A stretch of 64,000 bases of DNA from Arachidicoccus soli (GTDB lineage: Bacteria; Bacteroidota; Bacteroidia; Chitinophagales; Chitinophagaceae), in assembly GCF_003600625.1 (NCBI RefSeq), contig NZ_CP032489.1, forward strand, positions 2,666,001 to 2,730,000, given 5' to 3'. The translations under genes were made by a program, and so were the position numbers. Under the pieces are notes generated by a model. That model searched no databases and was not told where the DNA came from. It was given only the letters and a program-made list of their open reading frames with translations. This document shows positions 54,361 to 63,782 of this stretch, piece by piece; position 1 is the stretch's first letter, and every line of letters begins with the position of its first letter.

Positions 54361-55854
54361 CTAGATATTATTTGCAATTGCTTTTAACCAGCCTTTATAG
54401 GATTTGTTTAATGCAATATTATCTGATGCAGGTGTAAATTCTTTCTTATGATTGTCGATCGTTCTTAAATAATTGATATCCTTAAATATCCCCGATTGTA
54501 TTCCGGCCATATATGCTGCACCCAAAGCGGATACATCAGACATATTACTGTTATAGACTGGTTTATTCAATAAATCTGTGAGCAATTGCATTACAAATTC
54601 ATTGGATGAAAGTCCGCCATTTGTCATGAGTTCTTTTAAAGAAATGAATGTATCACTTTCCATAGCACTAATCACATCTTTAATTTGAAAGGAGATGGAT
54701 TCTAGCGCAGCCCTTACAATATGATTTTTAGAAGTACCAAAGCTCATTCCAGAGATAGAAGCCTTTCTCTCCATCTGCCAATGAGGAGAACCCAGTCCGC
54801 TAAATGCTGGAACCAAATAAACGCCTCCGTTATCTTCAACTGCCCTTGCCATAATTTCCGTCTCTTTACTCTCAGAAAACAATTGCAATTCGTTTTTGAG
54901 CCATTCAATGGTAGCACCACAACTCACGATAACACCTTCCAATGCAAAGCTTATCTTTTCTTCCGTACTCCAGTTAATTGTAGTAATCATTCCATTTTGT
55001 GAATGCAGCGGCTTATCTCCTATATTCATTAAAATACTACAGCCTGTTCCCAAAGTTGCTTTAGCAGTTCCCGCATCAAAACAACCTTCTCCGAAGGCCG
55101 CGGCATGAGAATCGCCTATCATCGCGGCAATTGCAATTTCTTTTGCAAAAAGTCCATTAAACGTGGAATATCCAAAATGGGCTGAGGATGTCTTTATTTG
55201 CGGTAGTCGAATACCGGTCAATCCAAATTCTTTTACAATCTCTTCATCCCATTCTAAGGAATGAATATTGAACAACATGGTTCTTGATGCGTTTGTATGA
55301 TCTGTCAGATAACTATTTCCGTTAGTAAATTTATATAAGAGCCAGCAATCTATTGTCCCAAAATATGCGTCACCGCTTTGAATAGCCGTTTTAATCTTCT
55401 CATTATTTTGAAACAACCATATCAACTTGGTCGCAGAAAAATAAGGGTCAATAATTAATCCTGTTTTTTGTTGTACTACTGATGACAAACCTCTTTGTTT
55501 CAGATCTTCACAAACCTGAATAGATCGCTTGCACTGCCAAACTACAGCAGGATGCAAAGGTCTTCCACTTTTATCCCACAGAACAAAAGTTTCTCTTTGA
55601 TTTGAAATACCAGCAACGGCAATATCCTCAATTGAATAATCATTACAGGTAAAATCATCCAGGCATTTTTTTAGAGAGGATAAAACATTTTGATAAATTT
55701 CTTCAGGATCCTGTTCTACAAATCCATTATCAAAATAAGACGTCTTCAAAGCCTGCACACCTTTGGCTACAACTTGGCCACTTGCATCAAAAATTAAAGA
55801 TTTTGTTGAACTTGTTCCTTGATCAATTGCAAGAATGTATTTTCTTTTATTCAT
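54361..55854 (-). CDS. FGGY-family carbohydrate kinase (glycerol kinase-like)
   Basis: 497 residues. AIDQGTSSTKSLIFD at the N-terminus (phosphate-binding), VAGISNQRETFVLWD, GDSHAAAFGEGCFDAGTAKATLGTGCS (FGGY/ATP region) and TNGGLSSNEFVMQLLTDLLN near the C-terminus. It resembles GlpK, but its place as the last gene of an isomerase-transketolase-ABC operon points to a sugar or ketose substrate such as apulose (inference). No glycerol uptake gene is nearby. The stop codon abuts the IS605 remnant. Confidence 0.9.
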   Translation of the reverse strand: MNKRKYILAIDQGTSSTKSLIFDASGQVVAKGVQALKTSYFDNGFVEQDPEEIYQNVLSSLKKCLDDFTCNDYSIEDIAVAGISNQRETFVLWDKSGRPLHPAVVWQCKRSIQVCEDLKQRGLSSVVQQKTGLIIDPYFSATKLIWLFQNNEKIKTAIQSGDAYFGTIDCWLLYKFTNGNSYLTDHTNASRTMLFNIHSLEWDEEIVKEFGLTGIRLPQIKTSSAHFGYSTFNGLFAKEIAIAAMIGDSHAAAFGEGCFDAGTAKATLGTGCSILMNIGDKPLHSQNGMITTINWSTEEKISFALEGVIVSCGATIEWLKNELQLFSESKETEIMARAVEDNGGVYLVPAFSGLGSPHWQMERKASISGMSFGTSKNHIVRAALESISFQIKDVISAMESDTFISLKELMTNGGLSSNEFVMQLLTDLLNKPVYNSNMSDVSALGAAYMAGIQSGIFKDINYLRTIDNHKKEFTPASDNIALNKSYKGWLKAIANNI

Positions 55855-55962
55855 AAAAGTTCATCATAAATTGTAATGGACAAATTGTATTAAATTTTCT
55901 ATTGTTGCCTCAATGAAAAGAAACTATATTATGCTCTTCTCTCCTTCCGGGAAATTGAATTT

Positions 55963-56937
55963 TTAATCTTTGGGATGCCCCAGTTTATCTACAATCACAG
56001 CCAACAGTATAACAGATCCTTTGACAACCTCTTGCCAGAAAGGTGAAACATTTAAAAGCACTAACCCATTATTCAAGACTCCAATAATTACAGCTCCAAT
56101 AACAGTACCTAAAATAGTTCCCCTGCCTCCATTTAAAGAAGTACCGCCAATCACCACTGCAGCAATAGCATCTAGTTCATAACTTGTACCGGCATTTGGT
56201 TGCGCAGAATCTAAACGAGCAGTTACTATAAGCCCGGCGATTCCGGCGCAAGCGCCTGCAAAAGCGTAGACAATCATGGTTATTTTTGGAATATTAATGC
56301 CTGAGAATCTTGCAGCTGTTTCGTTACCGCCAATTGCATAAACATAACGGCCGAGCTTCGTCTTTCGCATCAGAAAAATAGTAAAGAGTACAACTATCGC
56401 GGCAATCCAGACTGGTACGGGCAACCCAATAAATGAACCTTCCCCGATATAATCAAACTTTGACCCAAGATTACTTATTGGCTGACCATGTGTATATAAC
56501 ATAGTCAGACCTCGGGCAATTGTGAGCATGGCCAGTGTGGCAACAAAAGGAGGCACTTTGAATTTGGTAATTACAAATCCATTAAACAACCCAATAATAT
56601 AGCCGATAACTATTCCGGCTAATACAACACCTAAGACAGTAAAACCAATAAAAGTATCAGACCATTTTAAAGCAATACCATTTTTCAATAATCCGGCGGC
56701 AATAGCGCCACAAAGAGCTAGTACTGACCCCACAGACAAATCGATTCCCGCGGTAAGTATTACCACAGTCATGCCTGTCGCAACACAAATATTCACTGCA
56801 GTCTGCCTTAAAATATTTAAGCTGTTTTCTACAGTAAAAAATTTATCTGAAAGAAGACTCAACACAATACACAGCAGCAATAAAGCTATGAATGTCTGAA
56901 GCTTTTTTATATAATTTATGTGATTTGTTTTTACCAT
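55963..56937 (-). CDS. RbsC-like ABC transporter permease
   Basis: 324 residues, eight to ten hydrophobic helices. The carbohydrate-uptake-2 permease signatures are present: TGMTVVILTAGIDLSVGSVLAL, PPFVATLAMLTIARGLTMLYT, GGNETAARFSGINI and the cytoplasmic TSYELDAIAAVVIGGTSLNGGRGTI. It forms the membrane channel with the ATPase (20 bases upstream on the same strand) and the RbsB-like lipoprotein. Confidence 0.94.
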   Translation of the reverse strand: MVKTNHINYIKKLQTFIALLLLCIVLSLLSDKFFTVENSLNILRQTAVNICVATGMTVVILTAGIDLSVGSVLALCGAIAAGLLKNGIALKWSDTFIGFTVLGVVLAGIVIGYIIGLFNGFVITKFKVPPFVATLAMLTIARGLTMLYTHGQPISNLGSKFDYIGEGSFIGLPVPVWIAAIVVLFTIFLMRKTKLGRYVYAIGGNETAARFSGINIPKITMIVYAFAGACAGIAGLIVTARLDSAQPNAGTSYELDAIAAVVIGGTSLNGGRGTILGTVIGAVIIGVLNNGLVLLNVSPFWQEVVKGSVILLAVIVDKLGHPKD

Positions 56938-56957
56938 ATAGGGCTATTGATAATTAG

Positions 56958-58466
56958 TTATGAGGTATAATGAATTGCATAATTTAGCATATTGGATTCT
57001 GTAGCTTCAGAGGCAGGCATATCAATAGAAAGCTTTCCTTCACACATTACAAGTACCCGGTTGGCCACCGCCAATATTTCAGAAATCTCTGAGGACACGA
57101 CAACAATCCCCACGCCATTTGCAGCCAGTTCTTTAATTAATTTATATATTTCTGATTTTGCATGCACATCAATGCCCCTGGTAGGCTCATCCAATAATAA
57201 TACCTTTGGATGTTTTGCAAGCCATTTTGCCAAAACAACTTTTTGTTGATTACCCCCGCTTAAATTTTTGGCCAATATCTCCGCATGAGGCGTTTTGATG
57301 GATAATTGTTTAATATATTCTTTAGAAACAATCCTCTCTTTTTTCTTACTAATAATAAACCCCCATTGTTCTAATTTATCCAAAATAGTGATGCTGATAT
57401 TTGGCCTTATAGCCAAATCAAGGCAAAGCCCCTGTAATTTTCTATCTTCAGGAATAAGCATAATTCCTGCCTTTATCGCATTTGCCGGCGACTTAAATTT
57501 TATGATTTCAGATTCAACCTGCAATTCACCGGAACCAAATTTAGGATGCAAGCCAAAGATCGTTTCCATCAATTCTGTACGGCCAGCACCCATAAGTCCA
57601 TACAAGCCAATCACCTCTCCCTTATGCAAGGTCAAACAAATATTATCTACCAATTTATTTGCACCGTTTTCTGCATTCACCAACGAGACATTCTTTAAAC
57701 ATAATAATGGTTCAGCTGATGACGAATTGGTTGTATTTCTTTCAATACGAATTTTCCTGCCGGACATCTTTTCTATCAAGTCATCCTGAGAAATATCTTT
57801 TATTTCACCATTACCCACAGTAGTACCGTCTCTCAGAACAATATAATTGTCGGCAATTTGAAAGAGTTCTTTTAATTTATGAGAAATATAAGCAATCGTC
57901 TTTCCTTCTGCCCTCAATTCATTTATAATAATAAAAAGGTTATCTACTTCTTTATCTGTTATGGCAGAAGTTGGCTCATCCATAATGATGACTTCTGCAT
58001 TCGTATGAAGGGCTTTGGCAATTTCAATAAGTTGTTGTTGCCCTACCTTCAATTTGTAGATTAAAGTATCCGGTGGAATAGTAAGCCTAACGCGCTGCAA
58101 CAATATTTCTGTTTGTTTACGCATTTTCTTTTGGTCCAAAATACCCAAACCATTGGTTAACTCCCTTCCTAGAAAAATATTCTCTGTAATACTTAAATGA
58201 GGAACCAAATTCAGCTCCTGATGAATGATTGCGATGCCTGCATCTTCTGCATCTTTTGTTGAATGAAACTGAACTTTCTCATTTTTATAAATAATATCCC
58301 CTTCATACGCCGTATGCACACCAGAAAAGATCTTCATTAATGTAGATTTTCCGGCGCCATTTTCTCCGATTATTGCAGTTACCTTACCGGGATATAATTC
58401 CAGATTGATATTATTTAATGCGGTTACACCTGAAAACCTTTTTGTAATTTGCTTTGCAATTAACAT
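56958..58466 (-). CDS. RbsA-like sugar ABC transporter ATPase (two domains)
   Basis: 502 residues with tandem ABC domains. Domain 1: Walker A GENGAGKSTLMKI, signature KVGQQQLIEIAKAL, Walker B VIIMDEPTSAI. Domain 2: the degenerate Walker A typical of RbsA/XylG (GLYGLMGAGRTELMETIFG), signature NLSGGNQQKVVLAKWL and Walker B VLLLDEPTRGIDVHAK. Its stop is 20 bases from the permease start, and its ATG overlaps the DUF2291 stop by 1 bp. Confidence 0.95.
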   Translation of the reverse strand: MLIAKQITKRFSGVTALNNINLELYPGKVTAIIGENGAGKSTLMKIFSGVHTAYEGDIIYKNEKVQFHSTKDAEDAGIAIIHQELNLVPHLSITENIFLGRELTNGLGILDQKKMRKQTEILLQRVRLTIPPDTLIYKLKVGQQQLIEIAKALHTNAEVIIMDEPTSAITDKEVDNLFIIINELRAEGKTIAYISHKLKELFQIADNYIVLRDGTTVGNGEIKDISQDDLIEKMSGRKIRIERNTTNSSSAEPLLCLKNVSLVNAENGANKLVDNICLTLHKGEVIGLYGLMGAGRTELMETIFGLHPKFGSGELQVESEIIKFKSPANAIKAGIMLIPEDRKLQGLCLDLAIRPNISITILDKLEQWGFIISKKKERIVSKEYIKQLSIKTPHAEILAKNLSGGNQQKVVLAKWLAKHPKVLLLDEPTRGIDVHAKSEIYKLIKELAANGVGIVVVSSEISEILAVANRVLVMCEGKLSIDMPASEATESNMLNYAIHYTS

Positions 58467-59092
58467 TATGGGAGGATTTTTATTCTTGCAGGAACAATTT
58501 CCAAGTCTTTAAAATGTATATGCTCTTTATTCAGTTCAATAGCCCCAACAAAATCAATTTTAACACCCGGCTTTAAATATGGTTTAAAAGAAGGCACGAC
58601 TTTTTGCCTGATAATTTCATTCAAGGCTTTTGAAATATCATTTAGATCTGATGTATTGGGAAAGTCTCTCAAATCAATGAGACCAGAGGCATCACGCAAG
58701 GTGTTTCCATAAACAAACTCAGTAGTAAGAATCGCTTCAAAAGGCTGCTCCGCCTTAATCGTAATAGTAACATCATCTTCATTAACTGCTTCAACAGTCC
58801 CCTCGCCTTTTATCAATGTATACCGATAGTTCCCAATATCCAGTGCATGTGTATATCTATTAAAGGCACTGTTAGCATCAGTTTTCACCAATGCCCTCAA
58901 CGTATTTATATCAATAGCACTATCTAATTTAGCAGGCAATTTCTCCGTCCACATTTTTTCTGCAAATGCCGACGAATTAAACTTACCAGACATCGGATTC
59001 TTTACATTGCTTAGTTTTTCTATGTAAATAGAATTATAACCTAGCAATATTAATATTACGGCTACCAATCCATATTTAAAAGCTCTATTCAT
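58466..59092 (-). CDS. DUF2291 membrane-anchored protein of a sugar ABC system
   Basis: 208 residues with an N-terminal membrane anchor (YGLVAVILILLGYNSIYI). The periplasmic part has SGKFNSSAFAEKMWTEKLPA, ALDIGNYRYTLIKGEGTVEAV and TTEFVYGNTLRDASGLIDLRDF, characteristic of DUF2291. The family recurs next to RbsABC-type importers, and its function is unknown. It sits between the binding protein (11 bases) and the ATPase (1-bp overlap). Confidence 0.85.
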   Translation of the reverse strand: MNRAFKYGLVAVILILLGYNSIYIEKLSNVKNPMSGKFNSSAFAEKMWTEKLPAKLDSAIDINTLRALVKTDANSAFNRYTHALDIGNYRYTLIKGEGTVEAVNEDDVTITIKAEQPFEAILTTEFVYGNTLRDASGLIDLRDFPNTSDLNDISKALNEIIRQKVVPSFKPYLKPGVKIDFVGAIELNKEHIHFKDLEIVPARIKILP

Positions 59093-59103
59093 AAATAAGC
59101 ATT

Positions 59104-60051
59104 TTATTTTTTGCCATATCCAATGTAATCACCAATGTTATTCTTATTTACCAACTCAACAGCTACCAGAATTTTTTTGGGAAGATCTCTTTTCCCCTTT
59201 ATATATTCATCAGCAAAACTGGCAGCAGTTTCAGCAATTACTTTTGGGAATTGCATACCTGTCGCTGTTACTTTCCCCTCCTTAATAGCTGCAACAACAT
59301 CATCGGACCCATCAAAGCCAAAGACTTTTACAGTTTCGGCTTTCCCAGCCGAGACTAAAGCCTGATAAGCGCCCATAGCCATTGCATCATTACCACAAAA
59401 TACACCGTCAATATTTGCATGAGCCTGCAAGATAGATTCCATTACATCCATAGCTTTGTTTCGGTCAAAATCTGCACTTTGCTGAGCCACCATTTTTAAT
59501 CCCGGGTAATTATCCACCACACTATGAAAGCCCTTGGATCTGGCCCAGGTGTTATTGTCTCCGACCATTCCTAATATTTCTACATAATTGCCTTTCTTAT
59601 GTAATTGTTGTACAAAGTATTTGCCTATATCCACTGCGCCTGAATAACTATCTGATAATATTTGTGAAGTGGCCACACCTGAAGCATTTATCTCTCTATC
59701 CATACAAAATACAGGAATACCGGCCGCTTTGGCTTTTTTTACATTCGCAATAGAGCCGTCTGCATCTGTCGGGTTAAATAAAATGGCATCATATCCCTCT
59801 ACAATTATATTATCAAAATGGTCGCTCTCAGTTGAAGTATTATTTTGAGAATCAAATAGTTTCGTTTCATAACCCAATGCCTTAGCTTTTTTGGCAGCCT
59901 GCTCACCAAGAAAAACAAACCATGGATTATTTAGTGTTGATACTACAATGGCAATCTTTTTTTCCTTTTTAGCTCCGCCTTTATGCCCACATTGTGCAAA
60001 AGATAAACATGCTAAAAAAATGAAAATTGTTTGACCGATAATCTTGTGCAT
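59104..60051 (-). CDS. RbsB-like sugar-binding lipoprotein
   Basis: 315 residues. Lipobox SFAQC (Cys21) anchors it to the membrane. Periplasmic-binding-protein type 1 fold: [70 protein letters not shown] and [19 protein letters not shown]. These are the RbsB/peptide-binding family hallmarks. It captures the sugar for the RbsA/RbsC-like importer. ABC importers for sugars are unusual in Bacteroidota, which normally use SusCD-type TonB systems. Confidence 0.94.
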   Translation of the reverse strand: MHKIIGQTIFIFLACLSFAQCGHKGGAKKEKKIAIVVSTLNNPWFVFLGEQAAKKAKALGYETKLFDSQNNTSTESDHFDNIIVEGYDAILFNPTDADGSIANVKKAKAAGIPVFCMDREINASGVATSQILSDSYSGAVDIGKYFVQQLHKKGNYVEILGMVGDNNTWARSKGFHSVVDNYPGLKMVAQQSADFDRNKAMDVMESILQAHANIDGVFCGNDAMAMGAYQALVSAGKAETVKVFGFDGSDDVVAAIKEGKVTATGMQFPKVIAETAASFADEYIKGKRDLPKKILVAVELVNKNNIGDYIGYGKK

Positions 60052-60300
60052 ACTTAATTAATTTTAGTTACTCTTAATACAAGGGATGGCTTTAAGGGCA
60101 ACCTTATTTTCTTTCTATCTTTATCAAAAAATGATCATCCCTTTCTTTGGCATCTTAAAAAATAATTTTGTATCTATAATTCAATACCCCTTCAAACCTT
60201 CTCCATTGCTTCACTTCTTGTTGTAATAAACAGAAAACAATTCCTAATGAAAAAATCCTCGAATCTGCTTTTTCTTTGAAAAAATTCATATACAAATATT

Positions 60301-61281
60301 TTATTTTCCCGTTATATACTCACTTGAAAGAAGTTTTCTGACTTCATCAGCAATACCTTTTTTACTTATTCCATAATGGTTAAAAATTTCTTGCTGAGAA
60401 CCTGTAACAGTATATTCATCAGGAATACCTACTATTTTAAAAGGCTTATATATTCTATTTTCCAATAAATAAGAAGCGCAGGCTTCTCCCAAACCACCAT
60501 ATATACTATGCTCTTCTACTGTTAGAACTACGCTGCATTTATTAGCGACCTTGGCTAACAAATCAGTATCTAGTGGTTTAATAGTGTGCATGCTGATAAC
60601 GGTAGCAGATATTTGCTCTTCCTTTAAAAGAAGGGCTGCTTCCAATGCAGGATAAACTGTTTCTCCACAGGCAATAATAACGGCATCATTCCCTTCCGTA
60701 ATTATACGGCCTTTGCCAAATTCAAATATCTCTTCTTTCGACACCTCTTTTAAATAAGGCATCTGTTTTTTCCCAAAACGTAAATAGACTGGGGTATCAA
60801 TAGCTGCCGCCAATTCAATGGCCTTTTCTGTTTCATAGTTATCCGCTGGAGCAACTACAGTCATATTATTTATCGCCCTTAAAACTGCATAATCATGCAG
60901 ACTATGATGCGTGGTCCCTAAAGCCCCATAGCTTACCCCCGCACTTATCCCTACTATATTTACCGCATTATTGCTATAGGCTACATCATTCTTAATCTGC
61001 TCCAATGCCCTTGCAGTGAGGAAGCAAGCCGGTGAAGTTGCAAATACTTTTTTACCACAAGATGCCAGACCAGCAGCAACACCTACCAGATTTTGTTCAG
61101 CAATACCGACTTCAACAATTTGTTCCGGGAATTTTTTACCAAAAAGTACAAGCTTTCCTGATCCGCGACTGTCACTTGTTACAGCAATAATTCCTCTATC
61201 CTTTTCAGCAAGACGCTGTAGGGTTTCGGCGTAAATTTCCAAATTTGCCTTATGAGGTAAGGTATTTATATCTTCTTCCAT
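60301..61281 (-). CDS. Transketolase-like C-terminal subunit (pyrimidine + C domains)
   Basis: 326 residues corresponding to the second half of transketolase: the pyrimidine-binding domain with SRGSGKLVLFGKKFPEQIVEVGIAEQNLVG (catalytic Glu in GIAEQN) and the C-terminal domain with LTVEEHSIYGGLGEACASYL. It works with the adjacent N-terminal subunit (45 bases upstream). Split transketolases include apulose-4-phosphate transketolase AptB-type subunits as well as ordinary pentose enzymes. The operon context favours a dedicated sugar pathway. A 249-bp gap (60052-60300) follows it and holds no gene. Confidence 0.9.
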   Translation of the reverse strand: MEEDINTLPHKANLEIYAETLQRLAEKDRGIIAVTSDSRGSGKLVLFGKKFPEQIVEVGIAEQNLVGVAAGLASCGKKVFATSPACFLTARALEQIKNDVAYSNNAVNIVGISAGVSYGALGTTHHSLHDYAVLRAINNMTVVAPADNYETEKAIELAAAIDTPVYLRFGKKQMPYLKEVSKEEIFEFGKGRIITEGNDAVIIACGETVYPALEAALLLKEEQISATVISMHTIKPLDTDLLAKVANKCSVVLTVEEHSIYGGLGEACASYLLENRIYKPFKIVGIPDEYTVTGSQQEIFNHYGISKKGIADEVRKLLSSEYITGK

Positions 61282-61325
61282 AAATTTAATTGGTTTCCAA
61301 AAATATTTTGTATGTCCTTAATTAT

Positions 61326-62159
61326 TTAATGCACTAATAATGCAGATTCATCTAATTCATTCATCGCTTGATTGAATTCTTCTGGTGATGGTACGCCATG
61401 ATGCCATTTTAATTGGTTCTCCATATAGCTGATGCCTTTGCCCTTAGTGGTATGCGCAATTACCACGCTCGGTTTTCCCTCTTCAAAAGGCAGAGAAGAC
61501 AAAACTTCTTTTAGCGCACCCACATCATTACCATCTACTTCTTTTACAGCCCAACCAAATGCTTCCCATTTTTTATCTAAAGGATCCGTACTACACACAT
61601 CTTTGGTAGCAGCCGTTATTTGTAATCCATTCTTGTCAACAATAGCACAGAGGTTATCTAATTTGTACTGCGCTGCACTTAATGCTGCTTCCCAATTACT
61701 TCCTTCCGGCATTTCCCCATCACCCAGTAAAGTAAATACCTTAAAATCCTTATTGTCCAATTTTGCTGCAATGGCGGTGCCTGTTGCAATAGGCAGTCCG
61801 TGACCTAAGGCGCCTGTATTTTGTTCTACACCGTTTACTTTGCGTGTCGGATGGCCAATATAATGAGACTTATATTGACATAAAGTATTCAGGTCTTCCT
61901 CTAGAAAAAAACCTTTATCCGCTAAAACTACAAACAAAGCTTCTACACAATGTCCCTTACTTTGAATATATCTGTCCCTGTCCGGAGAACTAAAATTCTC
62001 AGGAGAGACATGCATCACTTCATTATACAATACATTTAAAATATCTATACAGGAAAGGCTTCCTCCTGTATGCCCAGCCTTGGCATTTACTATATACCGG
62101 AGGATTTTCTTGCGATACGCTATCGATTTCTGTTTAAGTTCCTTATTTGTCATTTTCAC
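61326..62159 (-). CDS. Transketolase-like N-terminal subunit (TPP/PP domain)
   Basis: 277 residues, the first half of transketolase. AKAGHTGGSLSCIDILNVLY, QNTGALGHGLPIATGTAIAA and the ThDP-binding motif LLGDGEMPEGSNWEAALSAA through KLDNLCAIVDKNGLQ are all present. It pairs with the C-terminal subunit gene immediately downstream. In AptA/AptB-type enzymes this is the A subunit. Confidence 0.9.
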   Translation of the reverse strand: MKMTNKELKQKSIAYRKKILRYIVNAKAGHTGGSLSCIDILNVLYNEVMHVSPENFSSPDRDRYIQSKGHCVEALFVVLADKGFFLEEDLNTLCQYKSHYIGHPTRKVNGVEQNTGALGHGLPIATGTAIAAKLDNKDFKVFTLLGDGEMPEGSNWEAALSAAQYKLDNLCAIVDKNGLQITAATKDVCSTDPLDKKWEAFGWAVKEVDGNDVGALKEVLSSLPFEEGKPSVVIAHTTKGKGISYMENQLKWHHGVPSPEEFNQAMNELDESALLVH

Positions 62160-62258
62160 ATTTTAATGCCTTTACAAAAAAAATATTCCTATTCAATTGC
62201 CAAAAAGCGGCACAATTCTAATCCCAACCTGTGGTAGTAGAGATTAAACCAACAAAAT

Positions 62259-63677
62259 CTATTCGTGCAGGTAGGTTTCCCAACCTAAATAATTTTCCAT
62301 TGCTTCTTTTAATATACCTGCAGTTTTACTCGCATTCATAACAACGTGGTGTTCAAAACCATTGCGACAGACATATTTCATTAATCCCTGCAGATCATTT
62401 ATTTGTGCAACGGCACGATTACCAAAGGTCTTCAATGCATCATTTGTGAGTTCCCCCTCCCCAATATACGCTTTAATAGTTCCGTTAAAATCATCCGTAC
62501 TAATACGACCATAAGTAAGAGGCATGGCAGGCGTACGACCATCCAGTGCTCCATAAGTATTTTCAGTACCCACTGTCGTGCCTAATATAGGCGCTGTACT
62601 CATCGTTATATCAGGCAAAAATGATTTAGCCCAATTTCCGCAATGGAACAAAACACATTTTGTATCATCATCCGCATAATTATTATTCCAATCAACTAGG
62701 GCGCTCGGAGATCCACTTGCCAATTGCATCGCATACATTGTCAAAGTTCCGGTTACATCTACCTCACAGGCGCTTGGCAACATGTTTTCACTCATCATAC
62801 TCATACTTGTACATACATTGCAACCATAGTTCTGCTGCAAGGAAGTCCAGCACTGAATAGCGGTACAATCTAATGCATTTGCCTCTACAAACTCAGCCAA
62901 AACCACGTCAAGTTTTGCTATCTGCACCAGCTTTTCGCTCGGAGTTTTACCTGTAGAAGTATAAGCATGTATTTTTTCGAGTTTATCCTTGACAGATTGA
63001 TCATTCGCTGTAAGCTTATTCGCATTCCCCAGTATCTCAGAGAGATCAATCGTTGTTACAGAAATGCCATTACGCTGTAATAACTTTTCGCTATAACGAA
63101 CGGTATTAAAGGCTGTAGGCCTTGCGCCAACAGCTCCAATACGTACTTTTCTTAAGCCTCTTACGACCTTACATACTGAAACAAAATCCAGCAGATCTTT
63201 TTTGAAAACTTCATCAGACAGCGCTGTTACGTGTTTTGTAGTCAGAGAGTATTTAATACCATATTGGTATAGATTATTACAAACAGAAATTTTACCACAC
63301 CAAGCGTCACGTCTATTTACAACGTCTAATTTATTTAATTCATCAGGATAAGCTTGTATCAGCACGGGAACATTCAGGCCTGCCAACTTTAATGTTTCCG
63401 CCACCCCTTTTTCATCTCCAAAATTGGGCAAAACAACAAGCACCCCTTCTATCTCATCCATGTGCCTTCGAAACAAAGCCGCACATTTCTGTGCTTCAGC
63501 AAATGTTTCCACTCCTCCTAATTTGGAATCTACCTCTCCAAGCATTATGGGATGTATATTTACTTGCTTTAAAAAAGTAATCAAGTCCTTCCTGGCTTCT
63601 GCTACTAATTTATCTGGGAAAAAATCACGGTTACCTATAATTACTCCCAAGGTTGTTGTCGGTTTAATGTCTAACAT
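62259..63677 (-). CDS. L-fucose/L-arabinose isomerase-family sugar isomerase
   Basis: 472 residues. TTTLGVIIGNRDFFPDKLV at the N-terminus, RIGAVGARPTAFNTVRYSE, NALDCTAIQCWTSLQQNYGC, PSACEVDVTGTLTMYAMQLA (metal-binding Glu/Asp) and LFHCGNWAKSFL (metal/substrate His). This is the fucose-isomerase-like fold that interconverts aldoses and ketoses with Mn2+. The exact sugar is not readable. It is the first enzyme gene after the DeoR regulator; its operon partners suggest D-apiose (inference), with L-fucose, D-arabinose or another pentose as alternatives. Confidence 0.88.
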   Translation of the reverse strand: MLDIKPTTTLGVIIGNRDFFPDKLVAEARKDLITFLKQVNIHPIMLGEVDSKLGGVETFAEAQKCAALFRRHMDEIEGVLVVLPNFGDEKGVAETLKLAGLNVPVLIQAYPDELNKLDVVNRRDAWCGKISVCNNLYQYGIKYSLTTKHVTALSDEVFKKDLLDFVSVCKVVRGLRKVRIGAVGARPTAFNTVRYSEKLLQRNGISVTTIDLSEILGNANKLTANDQSVKDKLEKIHAYTSTGKTPSEKLVQIAKLDVVLAEFVEANALDCTAIQCWTSLQQNYGCNVCTSMSMMSENMLPSACEVDVTGTLTMYAMQLASGSPSALVDWNNNYADDDTKCVLFHCGNWAKSFLPDITMSTAPILGTTVGTENTYGALDGRTPAMPLTYGRISTDDFNGTIKAYIGEGELTNDALKTFGNRAVAQINDLQGLMKYVCRNGFEHHVVMNASKTAGILKEAMENYLGWETYLHE

Positions 63678-63782
63678 TTTAATTTAAATTTTTCACTACT
63701 TTTATTAAGAAACTATTGAACACTGGAAACAGTCCATTATTCCTATTCAAGAAATTTTTCATAATTTATCCGAAAATACCGA

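Noticed and set aside
54361-55854. Naming the FGGY kinase glpK
   Set aside because: Sequence is GlpK-like, but the operon contains no glycerol genes and points to another substrate.
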